A stretch of 59,647 bases of DNA, from the NCBI GenBank assembly GCA_021647885.1, contig JAKITV010000011.1:1-59647 (forward strand), written 5' to 3'. Shown here piece after piece: positions 14,295-24,251 of the stretch. Position numbers and translations under genes: made by a program. Under the pieces are notes generated by a model. That model had not been told where the DNA came from. It saw only the letters and a list, made by a program, of their open reading frames with translations, and ran no database searches. Source of the stretch: Flavobacteriaceae bacterium (GTDB lineage Bacteria > Bacteroidota > Bacteroidia > Flavobacteriales > Flavobacteriaceae). Every line of letters starts with the position of its first letter. Position 1 is the stretch's first letter.

Positions 14295-16964
14295 ATGCTA
14301 TATATAAAAAAACTTATCTACATTTTTATAGTATTAGTATGCTTACAGTTTTCGTATTCGCAAGAAAGAACAATTAGGGGTTTTGTTAAAGATTCATTGC
14401 AACAACCACTAGAGAATGCTACGCTAATTGCTTCTCCACTACAAAAAGGAATTAATATTACATATACGACAACTAATGCTTTAGGTTACTACGAGTTGGT
14501 CTTAAGTAAGTTGGCAGATTATACTATTGAAGTATCTTATTTGGGATATAAAAAACTGGTTGAGCAAATAACAACCATTGATAATAAACGCAATTATAAT
14601 TTTATTTTACAAGAAGACAAAGAATCTTTAGATGAGGTAATAATTAATTATAAATACAAAGCTATTGAGAAAAAGAAGGATACTATAATCTATAATTTAA
14701 AGGCATTTACAAGTGGTAATGAATACAAAATGGAAGATGTACTTGCAAAGTTGCCAGGAATAAAAATAGATGGTAATATTATTAAAGTACATGGAAAAAC
14801 AGTAAACAAACTATTGGTAGATGGTAAGTTGTTTTTTGGAGGAAGCACAAAACTCGCTATCGAAAATATACCAGCTAATGTAATGGATAAAATTGAAATA
14901 ATTTCGGATTATATAGAAGATGAATTACTTAAAGATATTGTAGATGAAAAAGATTTGGCACTTAATGTTGTGCTAAAAGAAGATAAAAAGAATTTTATTT
15001 TTGGAGGTATTGAGGCAGGATTAGGATTAAATGATTTTTATATTTTGCACCCAACCTTATTTAAGTACAGCCCAAAATCTAACATTAGTTTTATTGGCGA
15101 TGTTAATAACTATAATAGTAGTAGCTTGTCGTTTAGCGATTTACTTAGGCTAAAAGGAGGTTTTGCAAGTTTAATGGGAAAACAAAATTCTGAAAATGAA
15201 TTATTTAATTTTGCAGTAAGTGGTAAAGAAAAGTTTAAATCTACCACACGGTTTTCTGCATTAAATTTTTATCATGAGTTTAATGAGAAGTTAGATATAA
15301 AGGGTTATGCCATATATTCTAATAATGATTTTATAAACAAAAATGAATCTACAAACCAATATATTAATACTGGAAACAATATTTTAGAAACCAGAAATGC
15401 GCTAAAAACTTCTGCAAATAATTCGGCTAATATTAATTTTAAAGTAAAGTATAAGCCAAGCGAAAAAGAAATGTGGACTTATAATCTAAATTATTTAACT
15501 AATAATACGAACTTTAACAATACTATTAATTCAGAATCTGATGTGGTAAATCAGTTTTTAACAGATAGTGATGGTACAAATCAAAGATTTTCGCAATATT
15601 TAGAGGGTTTCAAGAAAATAGTTAAAAATCATACAACCGCATTATCAATAAATCATGCATATAGTAACTCAAACTCTATTGGTAATTGGATTAGCGATTC
15701 GGTTTTTTTAGAAGATTATTTTCCACTTACAACAGCTTCCAATTTTCAAATTAATAAAAGCAGAAATGTTAGAGCAAACAATTTTAATGTAATACTTAAA
15801 GATTATTGGCTTTTTAGTAATTACACACATTTGTTTACAAGTTTGGGTTATAATTACAAAAATGTAAAGATTAGAACAAATGAAAGTCAAATCTTGCCAG
15901 ATAATTCAAGTATAGATTTTTCTGAAAACAATCCTGATTTTGGAAATGATTTAAACATGACCTTATCCGATTTGTATAGCATTTTTGGTGTGAAATCTAA
16001 AATTGGAGCAACAACTATTACATTTCAAGTTTCGCCACATTACTATAAATTAAATTTGCAACAAGTTGAGCAGAATGAAAATAGTAAACTATTTATAGAA
16101 CCAAAACTTAACATTCTGTATAATTTAGATACAGATGAAACTTTAGAATTTTCTTACACGTATTCTAATACATACCCAAATGCAAATAAGTTTTTAAGAA
16201 ACAGAACAATTACAGGGTATAATTCTGTTTTTCAAGGTAATTCTACATTGTCAGACGAAAAATTTCATAGTATTAGTTTAGACTACGATAATAATAAGCG
16301 TGAAGACTTTTACATATTTGCAGGTATTGATTTTGATAAACGAAACCCAGTAGTAAATAGTACAGTTACGCAAATAGGAATAAATAGAGTAAACACTCCA
16401 ATATTATTAAATTTGCCAGAAACCTCATTGGGTTTTATGGGAGAAGTAGGTAGATATTTTGAATCATCTTCTAGTTTAGATTTTTCAATGTCTTTAGATT
16501 GGTCGCAAACCAACCAAGGAATAAACAATGATGTTACTATTATTGAAGCTTACGATTATGGTTTTAATACAGAATGGAGGCAAAAAATAAATTCTAAAAC
16601 ACATCTTAATTTAGAGTATAAAATAAATGTAAACACTATTGTTAATGAAGGCAAATCGACTTTTGTTGAAAATATTTTATCATTAAAATTTGATAGCAGA
16701 TTATTTAAAAATACTACATTTAAAACTGACTTTTCTGTTTATTTTATTAATGATTATGAAAACGTAAAAAGCAGTTATGCTATTCCAAATATTTACTTTG
16801 ATTATAGAAAACCTAATAGTAAATTTAGTTATGGATTGGTTTTGGAAAACATTTTAAATAATGGTGTTATTTTAAATAATTCATTTACCAATACCATAAT
16901 TGCTTCTCAAAAAACATTTACGCTACCAAGAGTCTTTTTGTTTAAATTGAAATATAAATATTAG
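14295..16964 (+). CDS. Outer-membrane beta-barrel protein, carboxypeptidase-regulatory/TonB-receptor-like
   Basis: 889 residues. The signal peptide is followed by a carboxypeptidase-regulatory-like Ig domain (about 25-110, IRGFVKDSLQQPLENATL). A plug-like domain comes next (about 145-230, VLAKLPGIKIDGNIIKVHG, IENIPANVMDKIEI). The long C-terminal region alternates aromatic residues and ends in KLKYKY, a barrel-assembly signal. This is the TonB-dependent-receptor-like family without a clear TonB box. It is a paralogue of the protein at 56590-59289, with closely matching plug segments. The ligand is unknown. The stop overlaps the acyl-CoA synthetase stop on the other strand by 4 bases. Confidence 0.88.
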   Translation: MLYIKKLIYIFIVLVCLQFSYSQERTIRGFVKDSLQQPLENATLIASPLQKGINITYTTTNALGYYELVLSKLADYTIEVSYLGYKKLVEQITTIDNKRNYNFILQEDKESLDEVIINYKYKAIEKKKDTIIYNLKAFTSGNEYKMEDVLAKLPGIKIDGNIIKVHGKTVNKLLVDGKLFFGGSTKLAIENIPANVMDKIEIISDYIEDELLKDIVDEKDLALNVVLKEDKKNFIFGGIEAGLGLNDFYILHPTLFKYSPKSNISFIGDVNNYNSSSLSFSDLLRLKGGFASLMGKQNSENELFNFAVSGKEKFKSTTRFSALNFYHEFNEKLDIKGYAIYSNNDFINKNESTNQYINTGNNILETRNALKTSANNSANINFKVKYKPSEKEMWTYNLNYLTNNTNFNNTINSESDVVNQFLTDSDGTNQRFSQYLEGFKKIVKNHTTALSINHAYSNSNSIGNWISDSVFLEDYFPLTTASNFQINKSRNVRANNFNVILKDYWLFSNYTHLFTSLGYNYKNVKIRTNESQILPDNSSIDFSENNPDFGNDLNMTLSDLYSIFGVKSKIGATTITFQVSPHYYKLNLQQVEQNENSKLFIEPKLNILYNLDTDETLEFSYTYSNTYPNANKFLRNRTITGYNSVFQGNSTLSDEKFHSISLDYDNNKREDFYIFAGIDFDKRNPVVNSTVTQIGINRVNTPILLNLPETSLGFMGEVGRYFESSSSLDFSMSLDWSQTNQGINNDVTIIEAYDYGFNTEWRQKINSKTHLNLEYKINVNTIVNEGKSTFVENILSLKFDSRLFKNTTFKTDFSVYFINDYENVKSSYAIPNIYFDYRKPNSKFSYGLVLENILNNGVILNNSFTNTIIASQKTFTLPRVFLFKLKYKY

Positions 16965-18733
16965 CCTCTATAAATTTCTTCGTACAAATCCATATAAATC
17001 TCTTTGATTACATCTCGTCTCATTTTCATGGTAGGAGTAAGATGACCATCATCTATATTCCAAACATCTGGTGTTAGCTCAAAGCGTTTAATTTGCTCCC
17101 ATTTGCCAAAATTAGCGTTGCATTTATCAATTTCTTTTTGAATACGTTTAATAACAATTTCGGAGTTTGCTATTGAAGTGTTGTCTTTATTAACATCTTT
17201 ACCTTTTCTGTCAATCCAGTCTTTAATAAACTCAAAGTTAGGTTGAATAATTGCGGCTGGCATTTTTTCGCCTTCACCAACAACCATTATTTGCTCTATA
17301 AAAAGAGATTGTTTGAGTTCGTTTTCTAAAAGTGCTGGAATTACATATTTACCACCTGAGGTTTTAAACATTTCTTTTTTACGTCCTGTAATACTTAAAA
17401 ACCCATCACTATCAATTTTACCTTTATCACCAGTATGAAAAAAGTCTCCACTCATTACTTCGGCAGTTTTTTCGGGATCTTTATAATAGCCTAACATTAC
17501 ATTTGGACCTTTAACAAGAATCTCATCATCTTCGGCAATTTTGACTTCTACTTTATCAATAATCCTCCCTACGGTTCCAATTCTAAAACCACCATTACGT
17601 AGGTCGTTTACAGATACTACAGGAGAAGTTTCAGTTAAGCCATAGCCTTCCATAATTGGCAATCCAGCAGCTGCAAATACTCTTGTAAGCCTACTTTGCA
17701 AAGCAGCACTGCCAGAAACCATTATTCTTAAATTACCACCAAAACCTATTTGCCATTTTGAAAATATTAATTTACGTGCAATACTTAATTTTTTTTCATA
17801 CCACCAACCATTAGCTCCATAAGGTTCGTATTCTAATCCAAGATTGATTGCCCAATAAAATAGTATCTTTTTAATTCCGGATAAATCATCTCCTTTAGCA
17901 TAAATGGCATCATACATTTTTTCGTACAATCTAGGAACGGCAGTCATTATATGAGGCTTTACTTCTTTTAAATTGTCGCTTATTTTTTCAATTGATTCTG
18001 CAAAGTAAATCTCCATACCGCTATATTGGTATAAATATAAAATCATGCGTTCAAATATATGGCAAACAGGTAGAAAGCTTAAGGCTTTAGCATTTCCGTA
18101 ACCTAACGGAATACGCTTTTCGCTAGCCAAAACATTACTTACAATATTATCATGAGTAAGCATAACACCTTTTGGTTGTCCAGTAGTTCCAGATGTATAA
18201 ATAATAGTTGCTAAATCAGAAGATTTTACGGCATCTTTTCTAGCTTCTACTTCATGTTGAGTACTCTGGTCTTTTCCTAATTCTAACAATTCAGAATAAT
18301 GTTTGCATCCATTAACTTGGTCAAAGGAATAGACTTCTTTTAGCTTTGTTTTATCTTTTATCTTTAATACTTTTTGAAGTACTTCATCATCCGAAACAAA
18401 ACAATATAACGATTCACTATGGTTTAAAACATATTCGTAATCGTCTGCACTAATGGTTGGATAAATAGGAATATTTTGAGCTCCTACTTGCAGAATACCA
18501 ATATCCATAATATTCCATTCGGTTCTATTGTTTGTAGAAATAACAGCAATTTTATTATCTTTTTCAACGCCAAGTTTTAATAGCGCTCTACTTATAGCAT
18601 TGGCTTTATTAATATATTCTTGAGTAGAAATAGATTTCCATTCACTACCATATTTAGTAGTTAATGCTTTGTCTAAATTGTATTTTTCAAGTTGATAATA
18701 AGGAAAGTCGAATAATCTTGTAATCTCTGTCAT
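16961..18733 (-). CDS. Long-chain fatty-acid-CoA ligase (AMP-forming)
   Basis: A 590-residue adenylate-forming enzyme that activates fatty acids with ATP and CoA. P-loop-like motif YTSGTTGQPKG at 179-189, then GYGLTETSPVVSV and the hinge-region TGDKGKIDSDGFLSITGRKKE. No signal peptide or membrane span, so cytosolic or peripheral. It would feed the fadN-A-E operon 5 kb away but is transcribed separately. The insertions and ending match bacterial long-chain ligases of the FAA1-like type rather than E. coli FadD, so no symbol is given. Confidence 0.92.
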   Translation of the reverse strand: MTEITRLFDFPYYQLEKYNLDKALTTKYGSEWKSISTQEYINKANAISRALLKLGVEKDNKIAVISTNNRTEWNIMDIGILQVGAQNIPIYPTISADDYEYVLNHSESLYCFVSDDEVLQKVLKIKDKTKLKEVYSFDQVNGCKHYSELLELGKDQSTQHEVEARKDAVKSSDLATIIYTSGTTGQPKGVMLTHDNIVSNVLASEKRIPLGYGNAKALSFLPVCHIFERMILYLYQYSGMEIYFAESIEKISDNLKEVKPHIMTAVPRLYEKMYDAIYAKGDDLSGIKKILFYWAINLGLEYEPYGANGWWYEKKLSIARKLIFSKWQIGFGGNLRIMVSGSAALQSRLTRVFAAAGLPIMEGYGLTETSPVVSVNDLRNGGFRIGTVGRIIDKVEVKIAEDDEILVKGPNVMLGYYKDPEKTAEVMSGDFFHTGDKGKIDSDGFLSITGRKKEMFKTSGGKYVIPALLENELKQSLFIEQIMVVGEGEKMPAAIIQPNFEFIKDWIDRKGKDVNKDNTSIANSEIVIKRIQKEIDKCNANFGKWEQIKRFELTPDVWNIDDGHLTPTMKMRRDVIKEIYMDLYEEIYRG

Positions 18734-18834
18734 TGGTATAGCTAAAAATTAGTATTGCAAAATAAAGAAAATACAAGGATTTCCCAAATTGATTAACTGA
18801 GGTTTTTAGTGAGTGAGTGAATAAAATATATTAT

Positions 18835-21800
18835 CTATTTTTCAATCCACTTTCTTGCATTCACAAAAGCCTCTAACCAAGGAGACACTTCATCTTTTCT
18901 TCCTTTTGGATAATGTGCCCAATTCCATTGAAAAGTGGAACGTTCAATATGTGGCATGGTTACTAAATGCCGACCTGTTTTGTCACAAAGCATAGCAGTA
19001 TTAAAATTAGAACCATTTGGATTATGAGGATATTCCGCATAGCCATATTTTGCAACGATATTGTATTTATCTTCTGTATAAGGTAAATCAAATTTACCTT
19101 CGCCATGAGAGATCCAAACCCCTAAAGTGCTTCCTGCTAAAGTTGAAAGCATCACAGAATTATTCTCTTGAATTTTAACCGAAGTAAATGCACTTTCGTG
19201 TTTTCCAGAATCGTTATAAGTCAGTTTGCCATGAACCTCATGTTCTGGATTGATGAGGTCTAATTCCATCCAAAGTTGGCAACCATTGCAAATCCCAACA
19301 GATAAAGTGTCTTCTCGTTTAAAGAAATTCTTCAACGCAGTATTCGCTTTTTCATTGTATTTAAAAGCTCCTGCCCAACCTTTTGCTGAGCCTAAAACAT
19401 CTGAGTTTGAGAAACCTCCAACTCCACCAATAAACTGAATATCTTCTAATGTTTCACGACCAGAAATTAAGTCTGTCATGTGTACATCTTTTACATCAAA
19501 ACCAGCTAAATACATAGCATTTGCCATTTCACGTTCACTGTTACTTCCTTTTTCACGAAGAATGGCTGCTTTTGGGCGTCTTGTCTCCTCGAGCGTGTCA
19601 CACTGAGCTTGTCGAAGTGCAGTCGAGAGGTTGTCAAGAGGTCTCGCATCTCGACTGCGCTCGGTGTGACGCGCTCGACCTGACAACTTGAACATATCTT
19701 CAATTTTTCCTGTAAAATGTTTTGGGAATATATACTGTAGAGGTTGATTCTTGTAATTATTGAATCTGTTTTCAGCTAAATTATTTGCCGTTTGTTTTTG
19801 GTCGAGTAGGAAAGAGGTTTTGTACCACATATCTCGTAAACGCGAAATCGTCATGGTAAATACTTCATTATTATTAATTATGCTTAGCACATCACTTTCT
19901 GTTATTTTTCCTATGTTGAAGAATTCTATATTTGCATCTTTTAAAATAGTTTCAATTGAAGCATCTTTGGCTTGAAATACAATACCAGAATTTTCAGCAA
20001 ACAAAACTTTAAATGAATCTTTTTCACCTAAATTGGTAATATCTAATTCTGCGCCTAAATTGTTTTCTGCGAAGCACATTTCAAGTAAGGTTGTAATCAA
20101 TCCGCCTGAAGCTACATCGTGTCCTGCAACAATGTTACCATTTCGGATTAAATCTTGGATTGTATTAAAAACGGTTTTTACATAAGCCGCATTTTTTACA
20201 TTAGGTGTTTCGTTTCCTATTTTATTTAATACTTGTGCAAATGAGCTTCCACCTAACTTAAATTTATCCTGAGAGATATTTATGTAATAGATATCTCCTT
20301 TATTCTTCTGAAAAACGGGTTCAATAATTTTTGAAATATCGTTACAATTTCCTGCAGCTGAAATAATTACTGTTCCAGGAGCAATTACCTCTTCGTTAGG
20401 ATATTTTTGTTTCATAGACAAGGAATCCTTTCCTGTCGGAACATTAATTCCTAAATCGATAGCAAACTCCGAAATTGCTTTTACAGCTTCATATAAACGC
20501 GCATCTTCGCCTTCATTTTTACAAGGCCACATCCAGTTGGCAGAAAGTGAAACACTTTGTAAACCATCTTTTAAAGGTGCCCAAATAATGTTTGTTAAGG
20601 CTTCAGTAATGCTATTTCTACTTCCTGACACAGGGTTTATTAATCCTGAAATTGGTGAATGACCAATTGATGTTGCAATCCCTTCTTTTCCTTTGTAGTC
20701 TAAAGCCATCACACCAACATTATTGAGTGGTAATTGCAAAGCACCAACACATTGTTGTTTGGCAACTTTACCACCAACGCAACGATCTACTTTATTGGTG
20801 AGCCAATCTTTACAGGCAACAGCTTCCAGTTGTAGAACTTGGTCGAGATAATCATAGAATTTATCAGTATTATAAGTGATGTCTTCATAATTTCTGTCTA
20901 CAGTAACATCATTCATAATTGTTTTTGGAGAGCTTCCAAACATATCTTCCAGAGCTAAATCCATAGGTTTGTTGCCTTTGGTTTTAGATTCGAAAGTAAA
21001 TCGATTATTATCTGTAACGTCTCCAACTGTGTACATTGGTGAGCGTTCGCGATCTGCAATGCGCTGTAAATGCGCTATATGTTCTTCAGCAATTACTAAT
21101 CCCATGCGTTCTTGAGATTCGTTGCCTATAATTTCTTTATCTGAAAGTGTTGGGTCTCCAATAGGGAGTTTGTCTAAATCGATTTTCCCGCCTGTTTCTT
21201 CTACTAATTCACTTAAACAATTTAAATGTCCACCAGCACCATGATCGTGAATGGAAACGATATTGTTCTCTTCACTTTCTACCATGCCACGAATGGCATT
21301 AGCAGCACGTTTTTGCATTTCGGGATTGCTACGCTGTACTGCATTAAGCTCTATTCCTGACGAGAACGCTCCCGTATCTGCACTAGAAACAGCAGCTCCT
21401 CCCATACCTATTCGGTAATTATCGCCACCAAGAAGCACAATTTTATCACCTGTTTTTGGTGTGTCTTTTAGAGCTTGATTGGCTTTTCCGTAACCAATAC
21501 CACCAGCTTGCATGATAACTTTATCGTAGCCTAATTTTCGCTTCTTGACTGCACTTGAAGTGATATTTTCTTCTTCGTGTTCAAAGGTTAAGATAGAACC
21601 ACAAATAAGCGGTTGACCGAATTTGTTTCCAAAATCTGATGCACCATTTGATGCTTTTATAAGAATATCCATTGGTGTTTGATACAGCCAATCTCTAGCT
21701 TCAAATTTTTGTTCCCAAGGACGATTATTTTCTAATCTAGAATATGAGGTCATATAAACAGCGGTTCCTGCTAGTGGAATTGAGCCTTTTCCTCCTGCTA

Positions 21801-22617
21801 ACCTATCACGTATTTCGCCGCCTGAACCAGTTGCAGCTCCATTAAAAGGCTCAACAGTTGTTGGGAAATTATGTGTTTCAGCTTTTAATGAAATTACAGA
21901 TTCGAAATTTTTAATCGTATAAAAATCAGGAATGTCAGCACGCTTTGGAGCAAACTGTTCCACTTTTGGACCTTTAATAAACGCTACATTATCTTTGTAC
22001 GCCGAAACAATATCGTTGTGATTTTGTTTTGAAGTTTCTTTTATGAGTTTGAAAAGTGAGCTTGGTTTTTCTTTACCATCAATAATGAATGTTCCGTTAA
22101 AGATTTTATGGCGACAATGTTCACTATTTACTTGCGAAAACCCAAACACTTCGGAGTCTGTTAAGGATCTTCCGATTTTTTTGGAAACGCCTTCAAGATA
22201 TTCAATTTCTTCATCATTTAAGGCTAATCCTTCTTGTTGATTGTAAGCAGCAATATCATTAATATTTAAAATTGGCTCTGGTTTGATGTTTATGGTAAAT
22301 GACTCTTGATTTAAAGTGTTATATTTTTCAGAAATCATAGGGTCGTAATCTGAAAAATCTTCTGTAACAGTTTCAAATTCTTCAATTCTAATTATTCCAG
22401 AAATTGCCATATTTTGAGTTATCTCAACAGCATTTGTGCTCCAAGGTGTTATCATTGCTGCACGAGGACCAACAAAAAAAGCATCGATTGATGCTTGTTC
22501 TATTTTGGATTGGTTGCCAAATAACCAAGATAATTTTGAAATGGTTTCGGTAGATAATTCTTCTGTTGTTTGAACAGCAAATACTTTGCTGTTTACGTTT
22601 CCAAAGAAATGAATCAT
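18835..22617 (-). CDS. purL: Phosphoribosylformylglycinamidine synthase
   Basis: A 1260-residue, single-chain (large-type) FGAM synthase, fourth step of purine synthesis: FGAR + Gln + ATP to FGAM. Parts in order: the N-terminal domain, the linker and first AIR-synthase-like half (SLKAETHNFPTTVEPFNGAATGSGGEIRD), the second half, and a C-terminal glutamine amidotransferase with nucleophile Cys1110 in VGICNGCQLW and HGEGKF. Residues of about 977-1012, between the synthase body and the amidotransferase, are encoded by a palindromic DNA repeat (19581-19687) inserted in frame. This adds an Arg-rich peptide including LSTALRQAQCDTLEETRR. Catalytic motifs are intact, so the enzyme is probably functional. 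Confidence 0.96.
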   Translation of the reverse strand: MIHFFGNVNSKVFAVQTTEELSTETISKLSWLFGNQSKIEQASIDAFFVGPRAAMITPWSTNAVEITQNMAISGIIRIEEFETVTEDFSDYDPMISEKYNTLNQESFTINIKPEPILNINDIAAYNQQEGLALNDEEIEYLEGVSKKIGRSLTDSEVFGFSQVNSEHCRHKIFNGTFIIDGKEKPSSLFKLIKETSKQNHNDIVSAYKDNVAFIKGPKVEQFAPKRADIPDFYTIKNFESVISLKAETHNFPTTVEPFNGAATGSGGEIRDRLAGGKGSIPLAGTAVYMTSYSRLENNRPWEQKFEARDWLYQTPMDILIKASNGASDFGNKFGQPLICGSILTFEHEEENITSSAVKKRKLGYDKVIMQAGGIGYGKANQALKDTPKTGDKIVLLGGDNYRIGMGGAAVSSADTGAFSSGIELNAVQRSNPEMQKRAANAIRGMVESEENNIVSIHDHGAGGHLNCLSELVEETGGKIDLDKLPIGDPTLSDKEIIGNESQERMGLVIAEEHIAHLQRIADRERSPMYTVGDVTDNNRFTFESKTKGNKPMDLALEDMFGSSPKTIMNDVTVDRNYEDITYNTDKFYDYLDQVLQLEAVACKDWLTNKVDRCVGGKVAKQQCVGALQLPLNNVGVMALDYKGKEGIATSIGHSPISGLINPVSGSRNSITEALTNIIWAPLKDGLQSVSLSANWMWPCKNEGEDARLYEAVKAISEFAIDLGINVPTGKDSLSMKQKYPNEEVIAPGTVIISAAGNCNDISKIIEPVFQKNKGDIYYINISQDKFKLGGSSFAQVLNKIGNETPNVKNAAYVKTVFNTIQDLIRNGNIVAGHDVASGGLITTLLEMCFAENNLGAELDITNLGEKDSFKVLFAENSGIVFQAKDASIETILKDANIEFFNIGKITESDVLSIINNNEVFTMTISRLRDMWYKTSFLLDQKQTANNLAENRFNNYKNQPLQYIFPKHFTGKIEDMFKLSGRARHTERSRDARPLDNLSTALRQAQCDTLEETRRPKAAILREKGSNSEREMANAMYLAGFDVKDVHMTDLISGRETLEDIQFIGGVGGFSNSDVLGSAKGWAGAFKYNEKANTALKNFFKREDTLSVGICNGCQLWMELDLINPEHEVHGKLTYNDSGKHESAFTSVKIQENNSVMLSTLAGSTLGVWISHGEGKFDLPYTEDKYNIVAKYGYAEYPHNPNGSNFNTAMLCDKTGRHLVTMPHIERSTFQWNWAHYPKGRKDEVSPWLEAFVNARKWIEK
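19581..19687. repeat. Palindromic repeat element inserted within purL
   Basis: The core arms are CGAGCGTGTCACACTGAGC (19590-19608) and the near-complement at 19659-19677 (two differences). An inner pair, GCAGTCGAGA (19619-19628) and TCTCGACTGC (19649-19658), pairs perfectly. Ten extra bases in the left arm (TTGTCGAAGT) form a bulge. Outer TTGTC/GACAA extends it to ~107 bases. It is much richer in GC than the surrounding gene. A 21-base piece of the left arm recurs at 23645-23665 with two changes. The element is open in the purL frame and is translated. Confidence 0.85.
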
Positions 22618-22705
22618 TATGGTTTAGTTTGTTTTAATTTTTGAAAGTGTAAATTTAACTTTTTTACTTGTAATTTATATTCAAATTTTAGTGATAATTT
22701 AAGAG

Positions 22706-22714
22706 TTATCCACG
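22706..22714. other. DnaA-box-like nonamer
   Basis: TTATCCACG differs from the consensus TTATCCACA at the last base. It stands alone in the 120-base gap upstream of purL, with no cluster of further boxes and no AT-rich unwinding element recognised. Confidence 0.25.
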
Positions 22715-22740
22715 TATTAATTCACAGAACTCGTTCACAA

Positions 22741-23604
22741 TCAAAAATAGCTGTTAAAAATTTGTTTTACTGAATTATAATATGATCTTCCAAACAAATT
22801 AAGATGTACAAGTAAATAATATAATTGATAAAGCTCTATTCTAGCATCAAATTCTTGAGTTTTTGGAAATGAAACATGATACGCTTCATAGAATGAAGTT
22901 CCGAAACCGCCAAATAATTTGCTCATAGCAATATCCACTTCAGAATGTCCATAATATACAGCTGGATCGATTAGATATGGTTTTCCATCGGAAGAAATTA
23001 GATAATTACCACTCCAAAGATCTCCGTGGAGTAAAGATGGAGATACTTGTTTAAATAGGTTATTGCAAACCTCTTGCATCAATTGAGTATTTGGTACATC
23101 ATTTTGTTCCAATAATTTTTTAGAGAGTGCCACTTCTATTTGAGGTAACAATCTTTGAGATATGTAAAATTTTGCCCAAATGGTATTTTTATTGTTTTGT
23201 TGAGGAAGGCTTCCTATGAAATTGTTGTCAAAAAAACCAAAATCTGAAGACTGGTGTTTATGTAGTGCAGCTAATTGATTTCCTAAATTTTCAAAATCTT
23301 TGCTTTTAGGTGATTTAGATACTATATATTCTAAAATTAGAAATGCATCATTTTGAAAAACACCTGAGGCAAAAACTTTTGGAGTTGCAATTGTATTTGT
23401 ATTGGCAATAGTTTCAAGTCCTGTTTTTTCTGCATTAAACATATGTAATGCATTGTTATTGGAATTAGCTTTCAAAAAATATTTTTGCTGAGGCGTTTCT
23501 ATAAGATATGCTTTTGAAATATCTCCACCAGAAATCGACTGTATTTTAGAGATGGATTGCTCTATAATACTAGAAATATGATTTATGAAATTTTTTGATA
23601 GCAT
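22741..23604 (-). CDS. Fructosamine kinase family protein
   Basis: About 287 residues from ATG 23604 (MLSKNFINHISSII...). The 23643 start would add 13 hydrophobic residues and is unlikely. It shows the kinase-like fold: GGDISKAYLIET nucleotide loop, YFLKAN with the Lys, catalytic loop LLHGDLWSGNYL, and metal-binding YLIDPAVYYGH. Family members phosphorylate ketosamines and so remove sugar adducts from proteins; some bacterial members are phosphotransferases of other small molecules. Single gene downstream of the purL promoter region, transcribed in the same direction. Confidence 0.88.
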   Translation of the reverse strand: MLSKNFINHISSIIEQSISKIQSISGGDISKAYLIETPQQKYFLKANSNNNALHMFNAEKTGLETIANTNTIATPKVFASGVFQNDAFLILEYIVSKSPKSKDFENLGNQLAALHKHQSSDFGFFDNNFIGSLPQQNNKNTIWAKFYISQRLLPQIEVALSKKLLEQNDVPNTQLMQEVCNNLFKQVSPSLLHGDLWSGNYLISSDGKPYLIDPAVYYGHSEVDIAMSKLFGGFGTSFYEAYHVSFPKTQEFDARIELYQLYYLLVHLNLFGRSYYNSVKQIFNSYF

Positions 23605-23644
23605 TATTGTAAAAGTAAAAACATTTCTAAAAAAGTAAAACAAA

Positions 23645-23665
23645 TGTCATATTGAGCTTGTCGAA
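23645..23665. repeat. Relic of the purL palindromic element
   Basis: TGTCATATTGAGCTTGTCGAA matches the left arm of the element inside purL (19596-19616) at 19 of 21 positions. Only this arm is present, and it ends close to the dead IS200 gene. Confidence 0.65.
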
Positions 23666-23674
23666 ATATTTAAC

Positions 23675-24031
23675 TTATAGATAACCAACTGTACTCACAA
23701 AATATCCTCGTGCCCAAAAATGCCCGCCCCAATACATTTTTGATACTGTCTTGAACTCTGACATTATCTTTCTAGAACTCTTCCCTTTTATATACTGCAT
23801 CAATTTACTCACAGAAATATGTGGCGGAGCCGAAACAAACAAACGGACATGTCCTACTGAAACATGACCCTTTATTATTTCGATCTCATTCACCTTACAA
23901 ACTTCTCATATCAGATCCCTAACGCGTTTTGCCAATTCACCTTTCAAAATCTTTTTACGGTACTTGGCTATCCAAACTAAATGATACTTTATATCATAAA
24001 CCGCATGAGAGGTCTTCCTATATTTTTGCAT
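23675..24031 (-). pseudogene. IS200/IS605-family TnpA, inactivated
   Basis: Reading from ATG 24031 gives MQKYRKTSHAVYDIKYHLVW and then AKYRKKILKGELAKRVRDLI, a standard TnpA start. This is followed by a TGA stop (23906-23908) where one would expect an Arg codon; CGA to TGA is a single change. The frame then continues EVCKVNEIEIIKGHVSV. A second lesion changes the catalytic HUH: GHVRLFVSAPP instead of DHVHLFVSAPP. The C-terminus stops early after GYFVSTVGYL, losing the last ~25 residues including the usual Gln-rich end. The gene is dead on three counts. No tnpB lies beside it. Confidence 0.9.
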
Positions 24032-24055
24032 ATCACAAAGATACTCAAACTAAAG

Positions 24056-24075
24056 TCTTCGCCTGAAGGCGAGGG
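24056..24075. mobile_element. Left-end hairpin of the IS200-like element
   Basis: TCGCCT-GA-AGGCGA is a 6-bp stem (extendable by a C-G and wobble pairs) about 28 bases upstream of the TnpA start. This is the site and form of the subterminal hairpin recognised by Y1 transposases. No intact right end could be identified beyond 23675. Confidence 0.6.
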
Positions 24076-24251
24076 ATTTTATCCCATTCCCCGAATTTGA
24101 AATTAAAAATAAATCGTTTAATAATCAACTAAGGAACATACGAGTTATTAAAAATTTGGTATCATATTTATTCTAAGGGGAAAAATAGGTAGGGATTTTT
24201 GCATCTTACTTGTTATATATAAAAATGATTAATAATTAAAACCCTCAAACA

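Noticed and set aside
19506..19703. Minus-strand 65-residue frame over the purL palindrome
   Set aside because: It is a different frame of the same repeat and purL, made open by the GC-rich insert; purL itself explains the region.
23675..23893. A short transposase gene starting at the GTG 23893
   Set aside because: It is only the downstream part of the IS200 TnpA pseudogene behind the internal TGA stop; the upstream coding part is recognisable to 24031.
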